Source of the DNA: Rugamonas rivuli
Lineage (GTDB): Bacteria > Pseudomonadota > Gammaproteobacteria > Burkholderiales > Burkholderiaceae_D
Direction of reading: 5' to 3'
Length of the DNA stretch: 64,000 nt
NCBI RefSeq assembly: GCF_009380165.1
Contig: NZ_WHUF01000002.1
Span: 496,001 to 560,000, forward strand
This document shows positions 44,909 to 54,618 of this stretch, piece after piece. The notes below the pieces were generated by a model. That model had not been told where the DNA came from and searched no databases. It saw only the letters and a list, made by a program, of their open reading frames with translations. Numbering within the stretch: the first letter of the stretch is position 1; each line of letters begins with the position of its first letter. Made by a program: the position numbers and the translations under genes.

Positions 44909-47053
44909 TTACTTCCCTGTCGTCTGCGACAGGATGAAGGCGTAGGTATCCGCCGCTTCGACATCCTGCTGTGCGCGGGTCGAGCCCATGCCGTGGCCGG
45001 CGTCGAAGTCCACCCGCAGTATTACCGGCTTGCCGCTGGCCGTTGCGGTCTGCAGACGGGCCGCCATCTTCGCCGGATGGAACGGCGCCACACGCGGATC
45101 GGTCACACCGGTGGTCAGCATGATGGCCGGGTACTTGGCGCCATCTGCCACCAGTTGGTAGCTGTCGATGCTCTTCAGCGCCTTGAAGCCGGCCGGATCG
45201 GCAATCGCACCCCATTCAGGTTCTTCACCATAGCCGTTCTGTTCCGCCACGTAGCGCAGCGGATTGTGCCAACCCACTCCCGATACCACGGCCGCAAACA
45301 GGTCCGGACGCTCTTCCAGTGCGCGGCCCATGGTGATGCCGCCCGCCGAACGGCCGCCGATCGCCAGGTTCTGCGGCGAGGTGTAGCCTTTTGCGTTCAT
45401 GTCCTCGCACACGGCGATCAGATCGCGCCAGGTGTTCGGCTTGTTTTCCAGCTGGCCGGCGCGGTGCCACTGGCGTCCGAACTCGCCGCCGCCGCGCACA
45501 TTGGCGTAGCCGACGATGGCGCCCTGGTCTGCCAGTGCCAGCGTGCGGCCGGCGAACGACGGCGTGTACGCGGCCGAGCCGTAGCTGCCGTAGGCCGAGA
45601 TGAAGGCCGGATTTTTGCCATCGAGCTTGATGCCCTTTTTGTAGATCAGGCTATACGGAATCTGCGTGCCATCCTTGGCGGTGGCGTAGCGGCGTTCGGT
45701 GGTGTAGGCGCTGGTGTCGATAGCCGGCTTCGGCGTGATGCCGGTGTCGACTACCTTGCCGTCGGCGCCCACGCTCCAGATGCCGGCAGGTTCCAGCCAG
45801 CCGGTCAGCACGGTCAGCACGCCCGCCGCAGCCGGATCGGCTTCGACGGCGCGCAGCGTGCCTTCGAAGGGCAGGGCGATGGTGGTCAGCTTGCCGTCGT
45901 TGCCCAGGCGTTGCAGCGTGCTCGGGCCGCCGTCCATCGCCCGCAGGTACAGGCCGTCCTTGGCGCGCGTTATGCCTTGCAGGACCAGTTTCGATTCCGG
46001 CACGACCTCGGTGGCCTTGGCCAGCGACGGTGCGCTGGCCGAGGTTTTCAGCAGGCGTCCGCGCGGATGGTCCTTGGTCGACAGCAGGTACAGATTGTCG
46101 CCGTCCAGGTCCAGGTTGGTGATCTCGTCGGCGAAGTCGGCCACCACCTGCCACTTGGCTTTGCCCTTGATGACGTCGCGCAGCGGCGCGGCGTAGATGC
46201 GCTTCTCGGGACGCACATCGCTCAGAATCAGCAGCGCGGTGGCCGAGTGCAGCGCGGTGCCGATGGAGGGCGCCTGGATGTTTTCATACTTCACCGCAGG
46301 GTCGAGGCCGCGCTTCATCAGCAGCGGGTCTTTGGCGGGATCGGTGCCCAGCTTGTGGAAGCGGGCCACCGAATCGAGGTAGCGCTCGGGCGTGTTGTTC
46401 TTGCCGGTCAGCTGGTTGTAGAAGAAGCCGGAGCTGTCGTCCAGCCAGTTCGGATCGGCCCCCTGCGTGTCGGCGATGCGTTCCTTGAGGATGGCGCCGG
46501 TGCGTACGTCCATGATCTGCAAGACCGAGTCTTCGCTGCCGTCCTTGGACAGGCCGTAGACCAGCTTGCTGCCGTCCGGCGAGGCTTGCCACCAGTCCAG
46601 CGAAACGTGGCTGGTCTTGGTGTCGAGCTTGGTCGGGTCGACCAGCACGCGGTCCTTGCCGCTGTTTTTGCCGACCTCGCGCACGAACAGCTTGAAGTTG
46701 TTGGCGCCGGCCGGGCGCTGCTGGTAGAACAGACGGGCGCCGGCTTTCTGTATGCGCGACGGCGTGGCGACGTCGCCGGACAGTTGCTGGATGCGGGTCA
46801 GCAGCACATCGCGTTTCGGCAGCGCGTCCAGCACACCGCGCGCATGGGCGTTCTGTTGTTTGAGGTAGGGCAGCCAGTCGGGATCTTTGTCGTTTTCCAT
46901 CCAGCGATAGCGGTCGACCACGGTTTCGCCGAAGTAGGTATCGGCGACGGGTTCAACCCGCGCAACGGGCGCGGCGGGAATGTCGGCCGCGAACGCGGCG
47001 GAGACTGACAGGGCAAGGACTGCCCCGTACATCAAACGAACAGCTTTGGTCAT
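44909..47053 (-). CDS. Prolyl oligopeptidase family serine peptidase (S9A), exported
   Basis: 714 residues with an N-terminal signal peptide (MYGAVLALSVSAAFAADIP). The beta-propeller domain (about 80-430) starts after DRYRWMENDKDP. The catalytic triad is S569 in GGRSAGG, D652 in GVTDPRVAPFHP and H687 in DAGHGMG. It cuts short peptides after proline in the periplasm. Its stop is adjacent to the end of the convergent pseudouridine-synthase-like gene. Confidence 0.92.
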   Translation of the reverse strand: MTKAVRLMYGAVLALSVSAAFAADIPAAPVARVEPVADTYFGETVVDRYRWMENDKDPDWLPYLKQQNAHARGVLDALPKRDVLLTRIQQLSGDVATPSRIQKAGARLFYQQRPAGANNFKLFVREVGKNSGKDRVLVDPTKLDTKTSHVSLDWWQASPDGSKLVYGLSKDGSEDSVLQIMDVRTGAILKERIADTQGADPNWLDDSSGFFYNQLTGKNNTPERYLDSVARFHKLGTDPAKDPLLMKRGLDPAVKYENIQAPSIGTALHSATALLILSDVRPEKRIYAAPLRDVIKGKAKWQVVADFADEITNLDLDGDNLYLLSTKDHPRGRLLKTSASAPSLAKATEVVPESKLVLQGITRAKDGLYLRAMDGGPSTLQRLGNDGKLTTIALPFEGTLRAVEADPAAAGVLTVLTGWLEPAGIWSVGADGKVVDTGITPKPAIDTSAYTTERRYATAKDGTQIPYSLIYKKGIKLDGKNPAFISAYGSYGSAAYTPSFAGRTLALADQGAIVGYANVRGGGEFGRQWHRAGQLENKPNTWRDLIAVCEDMNAKGYTSPQNLAIGGRSAGGITMGRALEERPDLFAAVVSGVGWHNPLRYVAEQNGYGEEPEWGAIADPAGFKALKSIDSYQLVADGAKYPAIMLTTGVTDPRVAPFHPAKMAARLQTATASGKPVILRVDFDAGHGMGSTRAQQDVEAADTYAFILSQTTGK

Positions 47054-47104
47054 GTGCTACCCCCTGTGGCAAAAGTCCTATTCTGCCACAGAAGATTGCA
47101 AGAA

Positions 47105-47632
47105 TTACACTGCGGGTACGGCCTTCTTTTTCTTTTCCGGCGGCGGCAGCTGGACCAGGCGGGTGCCGGTCAGTTTGTCGTGCAGGAACTGGCGGTCCTT
47201 GTCGAGGAAGGCCGTAAGCGACCACAGCAGGATGCCGGCGCCGACCGCGCCCAGCGCCTGCCAGCGGTGCAGGTCCAGCACCAGCGACAGCAGCAGCGCC
47301 GGCAGCACCCACATCCAGCTCAGCAGGTAGCGCACGGCGGCGGTCTGCAGCGACAGGTGGGCGTGGCCGGGACGGACCAGCTGCAGGCGCCAGGTTTTCA
47401 TTGCCAGCGTCTGGCCGTCGCGGCTCCACTGGTGGATGAAGTAGGCGCCCAGCACCAGGAAGGCCAGCGCCTGACGCATGTGCTCGGCGGTAGGCGTGTG
47501 GCTGGCGTGGGTGGCGAATTCAAAAATCAGGAAGGGCAGGAACAGCACGGCAAAGCCCAGCAGGGTTTCGTAGACCATCGAAATCAGACGGCGTTTGATG
47601 GTCGGTACGGTCACAGGCGGCTTATTTGACAT
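47105..47632 (-). CDS. RDD family membrane protein
   Basis: 175 residues with about four hydrophobic helices (for example ETLLGFAVLFLPFLIFEF and WMWVLPALLLSLVLDL). The RDD features are IKRRLISMVYE and the C-terminal LLWSLTAFLDKDRQFLHDKL. The function of RDD proteins is mostly unknown; some are ion transporters. It overlaps the DUF3106 gene by 11 bp and is the last gene of the sigma factor cluster. Confidence 0.85.
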   Translation of the reverse strand: MSNKPPVTVPTIKRRLISMVYETLLGFAVLFLPFLIFEFATHASHTPTAEHMRQALAFLVLGAYFIHQWSRDGQTLAMKTWRLQLVRPGHAHLSLQTAAVRYLLSWMWVLPALLLSLVLDLHRWQALGAVGAGILLWSLTAFLDKDRQFLHDKLTGTRLVQLPPPEKKKKAVPAV

Positions 47633-48407
47633 TGCTGCTGGCAGGCTGGGCGGGTGGAGAGGAGGCGGGCGTGACGGCAGGCGCGATCACCGGCGCCACG
47701 TTCGATGCGTTGGGTATTGCTGCGCCGGTGGCGGGATCGATGCCGGGCGCGGCGGCAGGCGTGGCGCCTGCGGTGGCCGTCGTCGCAGCTGGCGACGTGG
47801 CAGGGCCGCCGCCGGTGGTCGGCACGGCGGGCTTGATCGGCGCCACGGTTTTCAGCTTGCTCTGCGCGGGCGTAGGCAGGTTGGCGACCTGTTTCTTCAT
47901 CGCCGCCTTGGCTGCTAGCTCCTGTTTCTGTTCCTCCGACAGCTGCTGGTAGGATTCCCACTGCGTGGATTTCTGCGACGGGTCGATCTTCTGCGCGCGC
48001 GTGAAGTTCTGGCGCACCTGGCGGCGCTCGTCCGGCGTCATCTTGACCCATTCGCGCATGCGTTCCTGCACGCGGGCCTGCTCGTCCGGCTTCATCGAGT
48101 TGTAGCGCTTGACGATGCCCAGCCATTTCTGTTTGCGGATAGGCTCCATCTGGTCCCACTCGGGCGCCAGCGGCTCCAGCGCCTGCTGCTGCGCGGGCGT
48201 CAAATCCTTCCACATGGTTTTTTCCGGCGACTTGGCCGACGCGCGCTTGCCCGCCGCTGCGCCGGGCAGGGCGCCGGCGGCGGAAGCTTGTTGCGCGGCA
48301 GGCTGTGCCGGCGTGTCAGAGTTGCTGCAGCCGATCAGGGCACTTGCCGCTGCTACCGCTAACACCACCGTTCCTGCGCCCCATTTTGCGCGACCGCTCA
48401 ATGCCAT
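47622..48407 (-). CDS. DUF3106 domain lipoprotein
   Basis: 261 residues. The signal sequence ends in a lipobox-like LIGC. The DUF3106 region (about 60-150) is a run of short helices: WKDLTPAQQQALEPLAPEWD, KYNSMKPDEQ-like RYNSMKPDEQARVQERMREW and MTPDERRQVRQNF. The C-terminus is a disordered A/P/T-rich tail. Function unknown. Second-to-last gene of the sigma factor cluster, probably envelope-located. Confidence 0.82.
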   Translation of the reverse strand: MALSGRAKWGAGTVVLAVAAASALIGCSNSDTPAQPAAQQASAAGALPGAAAGKRASAKSPEKTMWKDLTPAQQQALEPLAPEWDQMEPIRKQKWLGIVKRYNSMKPDEQARVQERMREWVKMTPDERRQVRQNFTRAQKIDPSQKSTQWESYQQLSEEQKQELAAKAAMKKQVANLPTPAQSKLKTVAPIKPAVPTTGGGPATSPAATTATAGATPAAAPGIDPATGAAIPNASNVAPVIAPAVTPASSPPAQPASSNVK

Positions 48408-48412
48408 GCTGG

Positions 48413-48811
48413 TTACTCGCTTTGGGTCAGGTAGGCGTTAAAACCGTGGTCCAGGTAGGCGGACAGCGGCAATTCGTCGGACAGCACGGCGGCGTCGAGC
48501 TCGGCCAGGTCGGCAACGCGCTGTTCCTGCTCGTACTGGTAGATGCCGGCCAGGCCGCCGACCAACACCAGCAATGGCAGCGCCACGCTCATGCGGGTCA
48601 TCCAGGAGAACGAGAAGAAGCCGCCGGCCGTCGCCAGCCCGGCCTTGGTGGCGCGCACCTTCATCGGCGCCTCCACATGCGCCTTTTTACGGGCGAGCGC
48701 CAGCTTGCGCGCCTGAGCCAGGCGGTCTGTGGTCGATGCAGGCAGATCGTCCAGCTTTTCATTGAGCGCGTGGCGCACTTTGTAAGCGAAATTCAGATCG
48801 TCGGTATTCAT
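48413..48811 (-). CDS. DUF3619 family membrane protein
   Basis: 132 residues from the ATG at 48811. A basic cytoplasmic part (FAYKVRHALNEKLDDLPAST) precedes one membrane helix (VALPLLVLVGGLAGIYQY) and a short periplasmic tail. It overlaps the sigma factor stop by four bases, so a role in controlling that sigma factor is plausible, as for anti-sigma proteins, but is not demonstrated. Confidence 0.83.
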   Translation of the reverse strand: MNTDDLNFAYKVRHALNEKLDDLPASTTDRLAQARKLALARKKAHVEAPMKVRATKAGLATAGGFFSFSWMTRMSVALPLLVLVGGLAGIYQYEQEQRVADLAELDAAVLSDELPLSAYLDHGFNAYLTQSE

Positions 48812-49377
48812 AGTGTTATTCCCAAGGCTTTTAGCGACTCCGCGAGTGTATGTGTTGCACGTGAGCAATGTGTCTTCACGCTCCCTTCGGAACACCCCAT
48901 CGCTTCGGCTGTTTCAGCCACGTCCATGTCCTGCCAATAACGCATAAGGAAGGCTTCTCGTTGACGTGCCGGAAGCTTTTGTACTTCGGCATCGATCAAA
49001 GACAGCATTTGCTGGCGCTCGACCTTGTCTGCGCTCGATTCGGAAGCCTCGGTTCCGTCTTCGGCGGCATAGGATTCGAGTATATCAAAGTCCTCATTCT
49101 CACCGCCCGAGGGGGCCATGCCCGAGAACAGGCTGACCCAGGTGTTGCGGACCTTTTCCCTGCGGAAATAATCGAGGATGGTGGTTTGCAGGATGCGCTG
49201 GAACAGCATTGGCAGCTCGGCGGCCGGCTTGTCGCCGTATTTTTCGGCGAGTTTGATCATCGCGTCCTGCACGATGTCCAATGCGGATTCGTCCTTGCGC
49301 ACTGCGTAGACGGCTTGTTTAAAGGCACGCCGCTCGACGTTTTCGAGAAAGTCGGATAATTCTTTGTCTGTGGCCAT
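48808..49377 (-). CDS. RNA polymerase sigma factor, ECF type
   Basis: 189 residues. Region 2 is FKQAVYAVRKDESALDIVQD followed by LFQRILQTTILDYFRREKVR; region 4 is KLPARQREAFLMRYWQDMDV, then AETAEAMGCSEGSVKTHCSR. An acidic insert (ENEDFDILESYAAEDG) lies between them. It heads a cluster with DUF3619, DUF3106 and RDD genes, an arrangement common in Burkholderiales. Its promoters are not recognisable here. Confidence 0.9.
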   Translation of the reverse strand: MATDKELSDFLENVERRAFKQAVYAVRKDESALDIVQDAMIKLAEKYGDKPAAELPMLFQRILQTTILDYFRREKVRNTWVSLFSGMAPSGGENEDFDILESYAAEDGTEASESSADKVERQQMLSLIDAEVQKLPARQREAFLMRYWQDMDVAETAEAMGCSEGSVKTHCSRATHTLAESLKALGITL

Positions 49378-49887
49378 GCGTCGGGTGTGGATACTGCCGG
49401 AAAAGCCGGCGCTGGGCCGCTAGGTGGCGGCTCGTGAACTGAGCGCATGCTAGCAAAAATTAGCCATTTCTGCATGGTTTTTGCGGCTTTGACGATGCAA
49501 AATGCACCGCATCGGGGATATTTTCGATATTTCACTTGCCCAAACGGGGGCGCCGGGTGTACCGTATGGGACGCTTTGAACACCCCGAAGCTCTATGGTC
49601 TGGTCGCAGCAGGCACACAACGCCGCAATCGACGAGACGCGCTTTCATATGTCAGCAGTTTGCTCTAACCCGTGCCACAAGCGCGAGAGGTACGCAGAAC
49701 CGCTACAGACAGATCCAGCCAAACGAGAGTTTGCAGCTAGCACTGCTTTGCACGTCACTACGGTTGACGGAAGAGGCAGGTGTGACTGCAGAAAAAAAGG
49801 GAAGCAGGGCAAAGCTGTAGAGGTGGGCCTACTTCGTTAGGAAAGAGCATCCGATCAATCTCCTATGGACCTTGAAAGGAATGTTTC
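49378..49887. other. Long intergenic region before ilvI, no gene seen
   Basis: 510 bp between the divergent sigma factor and ilvI genes. It presumably holds both promoters and a long ilvI leader. I found no leader peptide rich in Ile, Val or Leu, no terminator-like hairpin with a T-run and no recognisable riboswitch. Small open frames exist but do not look natural. Confidence 0.5.
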
Positions 49888-51630
49888 ATGAATACCGAAG
49901 CAACCGCATCACAAGGAGCGAACACGCTCACAGGCGCTGAAATACTGGTGCGCTGCCTGGCCGAGGAAGGCGTAGAGCACGTCTTTGGCTATCCGGGCGG
50001 AGCCGTACTGTATATCTACGACGCCATCTTCAAGCAAGACAAATTCCAACACGTCCTCGTGCGTCACGAACAGGCCGCAGTGCATGCCGCCGATGCGTAC
50101 TCGCGCAGCTCGAACAAGGTTGGTGTCGCGCTGGTCACGTCCGGTCCGGGCGTCACCAATGCCGTGACAGGTCTTTCCACCGCTTACATGGATTCCATCC
50201 CCATGGTCGTGATCTCGGGCCAGGTGCCTAGCCACGCCATCGGCCAGGATGCCTTCCAGGAATGCGACACGGTCGGTATCACCCGTCCCGTGGTCAAGCA
50301 CAATTTCCTCGTCAAAGACGTCAAGGATTTGGCGGAAACCGTCAAGAAAGCCTTCTTCATCGCCCGCACCGGCCGTCCAGGCCCCGTGCTGGTCGACATC
50401 CCGAAGGATATCTCGATGCACAAGACGACGTACTCGTACCCGAAAGAGGTCGAGATGCGTTCGTACAAACCGGTCGACAAGGGCCACTCCGGCCAGATCC
50501 GCAAGGCAGTCCAGCTGCTGCTGCAAGCCGAACGCCCGATGATCTACACCGGCGGCGGCGTGATCCTGGCCAATGCCTCGCCCGAGCTGAACAGGCTGGT
50601 CGACAAGCTGGGCTTCCCGGTCACCAACACGCTGATGGGCCTGGGCGCCTACAAAGCGTCGAGCGAGAATTTCGTCGGCATGCCCGGCATGCACGGCACC
50701 TACGAAGCGAACATGGCGATGCAGCACTGCGACGTCCTGATCGCCATCGGCGCCCGCTTCGACGACCGCGTGATCGGCAACCCGAAACACTTCGCCTCCA
50801 ACCCGCGCAAGATCATCCACGTGGACATCGATCCATCGTCGATCTCCAAGCGCGTGAAGGTCGACATCCCGATCGTCGGCAACGTCAAGGACGTGCTGAT
50901 CGAATTCCTGGCCCAGCTCGACGCTGCGGACGCCAAGCCGAACGCGCCCGCGCTCAAGGACTGGTGGAAGCAGATCGGCGAATGGCGCGGCCGCGATTGC
51001 CTGAAGTATCCGACCTCGGACCTGGTGATCAAGCCGCAAGCCGTGGTGCAGAAGCTGTGGGAAGTGACCAAGGGCGACGCCTTCATCACCTCCGACGTCG
51101 GCCAGCACCAGATGTGGGCCGCGCAGTACTACCCGTTCGACAAGCCTAAGCGCTGGGTCAACTCGGGCGGTCTGGGCACGATGGGCGTGGGCCTGCCGTA
51201 CGCCATGGGCGTGCAGATGGCCAACCCGGACGCCACCGTCGCCTGCATCACCGGCGAAGGTTCGATCCAGATGTGCATCCAGGAACTCGCGACCTGCAAG
51301 CAATACCATCTGACGCCGAAGATCATCATGTTGAACAACCGCTTCCTGGGCATGGTACGCCAGTGGCAGCAGATCGACTACGGTTCGCGCTATTCCGAGT
51401 CCTACATGGATTCGCTGCCGAACTTCGAGAAGCTGGCGGAAGCCTATGGCCACGTCGGCATGCGCATCGAGAAACCGGGCGACGTCGACGGCGCGCTGCG
51501 CGACGCCTTCGGCATGAAAGACAAGCTGGTCTTCATGAACTTCATTACCGATCAATCGGAAAACGTCTGGCCGATGGTGAAAGCGGGCAAAGGGCTCTCT
51601 GAAATGCTGTTGGGTTCGGAGGACTTATAA
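49888..51630 (+). CDS. ilvI: Acetolactate synthase, large subunit
   Basis: 580 residues. The thiamine diphosphate enzyme features are complete: GYPGGAVLYIYDAI, the catalytic Glu in VRHEQAAVHAADAYSR, PVLVDIPKDI and the cofactor motif CITGEGSIQM followed by ILNNRFLGMV-like IIMLNNRFLGMVRQWQQIDY. It condenses two pyruvates, or pyruvate and 2-oxobutyrate, in the first step of Val/Leu/Ile synthesis. Biosynthetic (FAD-containing) type, since a regulatory subunit gene follows one base later. Confidence 0.96.
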   Translation: MNTEATASQGANTLTGAEILVRCLAEEGVEHVFGYPGGAVLYIYDAIFKQDKFQHVLVRHEQAAVHAADAYSRSSNKVGVALVTSGPGVTNAVTGLSTAYMDSIPMVVISGQVPSHAIGQDAFQECDTVGITRPVVKHNFLVKDVKDLAETVKKAFFIARTGRPGPVLVDIPKDISMHKTTYSYPKEVEMRSYKPVDKGHSGQIRKAVQLLLQAERPMIYTGGGVILANASPELNRLVDKLGFPVTNTLMGLGAYKASSENFVGMPGMHGTYEANMAMQHCDVLIAIGARFDDRVIGNPKHFASNPRKIIHVDIDPSSISKRVKVDIPIVGNVKDVLIEFLAQLDAADAKPNAPALKDWWKQIGEWRGRDCLKYPTSDLVIKPQAVVQKLWEVTKGDAFITSDVGQHQMWAAQYYPFDKPKRWVNSGGLGTMGVGLPYAMGVQMANPDATVACITGEGSIQMCIQELATCKQYHLTPKIIMLNNRFLGMVRQWQQIDYGSRYSESYMDSLPNFEKLAEAYGHVGMRIEKPGDVDGALRDAFGMKDKLVFMNFITDQSENVWPMVKAGKGLSEMLLGSEDL

Positions 51631-51631
51631 C

Positions 51632-52123
51632 ATGCGACACATTATCTCTGTTTTGCTGGAAAACGAAGCCGGCGCGCTGTCGCGCGTGGTAGGCCTGTTC
51701 TCGGCCCGCGGCTACAACATCGAAACGCTGACCGTGGCGCCGACCGAAGACGCGACCTTGTCGCGGATGACCATCGTCACCACCGGTTCGGACGACATCA
51801 TCGAACAGATCACCAAGCACCTCAACCGTTTAATTGAAGTGGTGAAGGTGGTCGATCTGACCGAGGGCCAGCACATCGAACGCGAACTGATGTTGATTAA
51901 GGTGCGCGCGGTGGGCAAGGAGCGTGAAGAGATGAAGCGCACGGCGGACATCTTCCGCGGCCGCATCATCGACGTCACCGAAAAGACCTACACGATCGAA
52001 CTGACCGGCGCCAAGAGCAAGCTCGACGCGTTCATCGACTCGATCGACCGCGCCTCCATTCTGGAGACGGTACGTACCGGCGGTTCCGGCATCGGACGCG
52101 GCGAACGCATCCTCAAAGTTTAA
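51632..52123 (+). CDS. ilvN: Acetolactate synthase, small (regulatory) subunit
   Basis: 163 residues. N-terminal ACT domain (IISVLLENEAGALSRVVGLF, then SARGYNIETLTVAPTED) that binds valine for feedback control, and a C-terminal domain with IIDVTEKTYTIELTGAKSK. Follows the large subunit by one base. Also named ilvH. Confidence 0.96.
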   Translation: MRHIISVLLENEAGALSRVVGLFSARGYNIETLTVAPTEDATLSRMTIVTTGSDDIIEQITKHLNRLIEVVKVVDLTEGQHIERELMLIKVRAVGKEREEMKRTADIFRGRIIDVTEKTYTIELTGAKSKLDAFIDSIDRASILETVRTGGSGIGRGERILKV

Positions 52124-52145
52124 ACAAATTCAAAAATACTACTAA

Positions 52146-53171
<1,026 letters not shown>

Positions 53172-53187
53172 GCTTCATCTTCGATGC

Positions 53188-53217
53188 AAAAAAAGCCGGC
53201 GCGAGCCGGCTTTTTTT
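53188..53217 (+). terminator. Rho-independent terminator of ilvINC (bidirectional)
   Basis: A 13-bp perfect stem made of an A-run plus GCCGGC, loop GCGA, then GCCGGC and seven Ts. The A-run on the other side makes it work for the convergent gene too, whose stop codon lies at its edge. Confidence 0.9.
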
Positions 53218-53713
53218 ATTCGTCCCAGCGTTGCTCGTTCATCAGCGCATCAAAGCGCTTAAGCGCTGGCAGGGCCTCGCCTTTGCCTTCGAACGTGAAA
53301 TAAAACATTGCGTTCTCGGAGGCCAGCAGATACTGGATGAAATAATATTTTCCGAACATGCGGGAAGACTCTGACGCCGATGAGTAAGCAGTTTTCCCTT
53401 CCGGCACAGGGAACTCTTCGACTGCACGTACTACGAGTTTGCCGTTGCGGCTGGCCACGTCTTTCAGGACGCCCTGTGCAAACGCGTGCGCGTCTTCCCT
53501 GGCCGTGGTGGTCTTGTTCGGCAGGGCGCGGGCTATCGTCACCATCATCTTTTCGCCATCCGGTCCCTTGCCTTCCATCGGCCGCCTGGCCGAGTCGAGC
53601 GTCCAGGTCGACGGCAGTTGCAGGTGCAGCGGTGGCGCATCGACGGTCTGGGCCTGGGGCAAGCTGGCGGCGACCAGCAGCAGGAAGGTAAGTGCGGCGC
53701 GAAGTGGAATCAT
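53216..53713 (-). CDS. Unknown exported protein (165 aa)
   Basis: Signal peptide LRAALTFLLLVAASLPQAQ and a mature part of about 145 residues with LQLPSTWTLDS at the start and a repeated Phe/Tyr pattern at the end (MFGKYYFIQYLLASENAMFY). It resembles small periplasmic stress or lipid-handling proteins only loosely, and I do not recognise a family. Its stop codon overlaps the ilvC terminator. Confidence 0.7.
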   Translation of the reverse strand: MIPLRAALTFLLLVAASLPQAQTVDAPPLHLQLPSTWTLDSARRPMEGKGPDGEKMMVTIARALPNKTTTAREDAHAFAQGVLKDVASRNGKLVVRAVEEFPVPEGKTAYSSASESSRMFGKYYFIQYLLASENAMFYFTFEGKGEALPALKRFDALMNEQRWDE

Positions 53714-53762
53714 ATTTTAATGACATTAATGGTTAATGCTTAACTGTAGCACGGCAACAATG

Positions 53763-53782
53763 TGTAGCACATATGTGCTACA
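53763..53782. promoter_or_regulatory. 20-bp perfect palindrome, operator of the toxin-antitoxin pair
   Basis: TGTAGCACATATGTGCTACA lies 23 bases before the antitoxin start. A half copy (TGTAGCAC) occurs at 53745. Ribbon-helix-helix antitoxins bind such sites to repress their own operon, so this is the likely operator. Confidence 0.75.
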
Positions 53783-53805
53783 TTTAAATGGAAAAGGAGG
53801 TTTTC

Positions 53806-54090
53806 ATGCCAACTACAACAATACGTTTGCCCGATGAGTTGAAGGCGCGCGTTACCAGTGCCGCCGAACGGACGGGGAAAACACCTCACAGTTTTATTCT
53901 TGAAGCCATAGCTGAAAAGGCGGAGCTGGAGGAGCAGCGCGCCAGTTTCGAGGCCGAGGCCGATGTGAGGTTTGCCAATCTATTGGAAACCGGAAAGACT
54001 ATACCTTGGGCTGATATGCGCCGGTATATCGAAGAGCGCGTTGCAGGGATTTCAGCACAACGCCCTGTAGCAAAAAAAAGGCGAGGCTGA
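53806..54090 (+). CDS. Antitoxin, ribbon-helix-helix (CopG/ParD-like)
   Basis: 94 residues from the ATG at 53806, which has AAGGAGG just upstream. The N-terminal PTTTIRLPDELKARVTSAAE is a ribbon-helix-helix DNA-binding unit followed by RTGKTPHSFILEAI. The C-terminal part (IPWADMRRYIEERVAG) should wrap the toxin. It neutralises the adjacent ParE-type toxin and represses the operon at the palindrome upstream. Confidence 0.88.
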   Translation: MPTTTIRLPDELKARVTSAAERTGKTPHSFILEAIAEKAELEEQRASFEAEADVRFANLLETGKTIPWADMRRYIEERVAGISAQRPVAKKRRG

Positions 54091-54091
54091 A

Positions 54092-54385
54092 TTGACGCGC
54101 ATCGAGTTTGCGCCCGAGGTTGCAGAGGACCTGGATCGCATCATCGAGCATGTCGGGCACTCTGCATCCGGGGAAGCTGCTGCCCGCATTAATGAAATTG
54201 TCCAGGCGATCGAAGTTCTGGCACACAGCCCTTTGATTGGCAGGCCGACGGCAGGTGGCAAGCGAGAACTCATCATCGGCCGCAAGGGCCGAGGGTATGT
54301 CGCGCTATACCGATTTGTCGACCAGCTCGACACTGTGTACATACTCGGTATCCGCAGCCAGCGTGAAGCAGGGTATGCGCGGTAA
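54092..54385 (+). CDS. Toxin, RelE/ParE family
   Basis: 97 residues. ParE-like features are IEFAPEVAEDLDRIIEHVG, IEVLAHSPLIGRPTAGGKRE and the C-terminal YVALYRFVDQLDTVYILGIR. ParE toxins poison DNA gyrase, whereas RelE relatives cut mRNA; the missing catalytic His/Arg/Lys set favours the ParE side. The start is TTG at 54092, one base after the antitoxin stop, giving low, coupled expression. Bases 54386-54618 after it contain a T-run but no gene I can support. Confidence 0.88.
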   Translation: MTRIEFAPEVAEDLDRIIEHVGHSASGEAAARINEIVQAIEVLAHSPLIGRPTAGGKRELIIGRKGRGYVALYRFVDQLDTVYILGIRSQREAGYAR

Positions 54386-54618
54386 TTTTTTTATACGATA
54401 TAAATCATTTTTTTTGACCTGAGCTGTGATTCCAACATGCGGAGAATATCAGCTTTTCTGACGATGTCCGGCGACTGCTGCCGACCGTGTATTCATGCTT
54501 TGATCGATGATCAGCAGTTGGACAGGCTTGAGTCTATTGTTCCGCCAGCGTTTCAGCGAGGGGATGTGCTGCCGAACTTGAACGAGGTGTTTCACCAAAC
54601 TCTTCGGCAGGCTTGGTC

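Noticed and set aside
36623..47008. Long minus-strand or plus-strand open frames opposite iscS, hscA, the methyltransferase/ltaE genes and the peptidase gene
   Set aside because: Each mirrors a recognisable gene, has antisense-type composition and no family features.
49595..49840. 82-codon frame before ilvI as a leader peptide
   Set aside because: No run of Ile, Val or Leu codons and no attenuator hairpin.
49909..51555. 548-codon minus-strand frame opposite ilvI
   Set aside because: Antisense shadow of a conserved enzyme.
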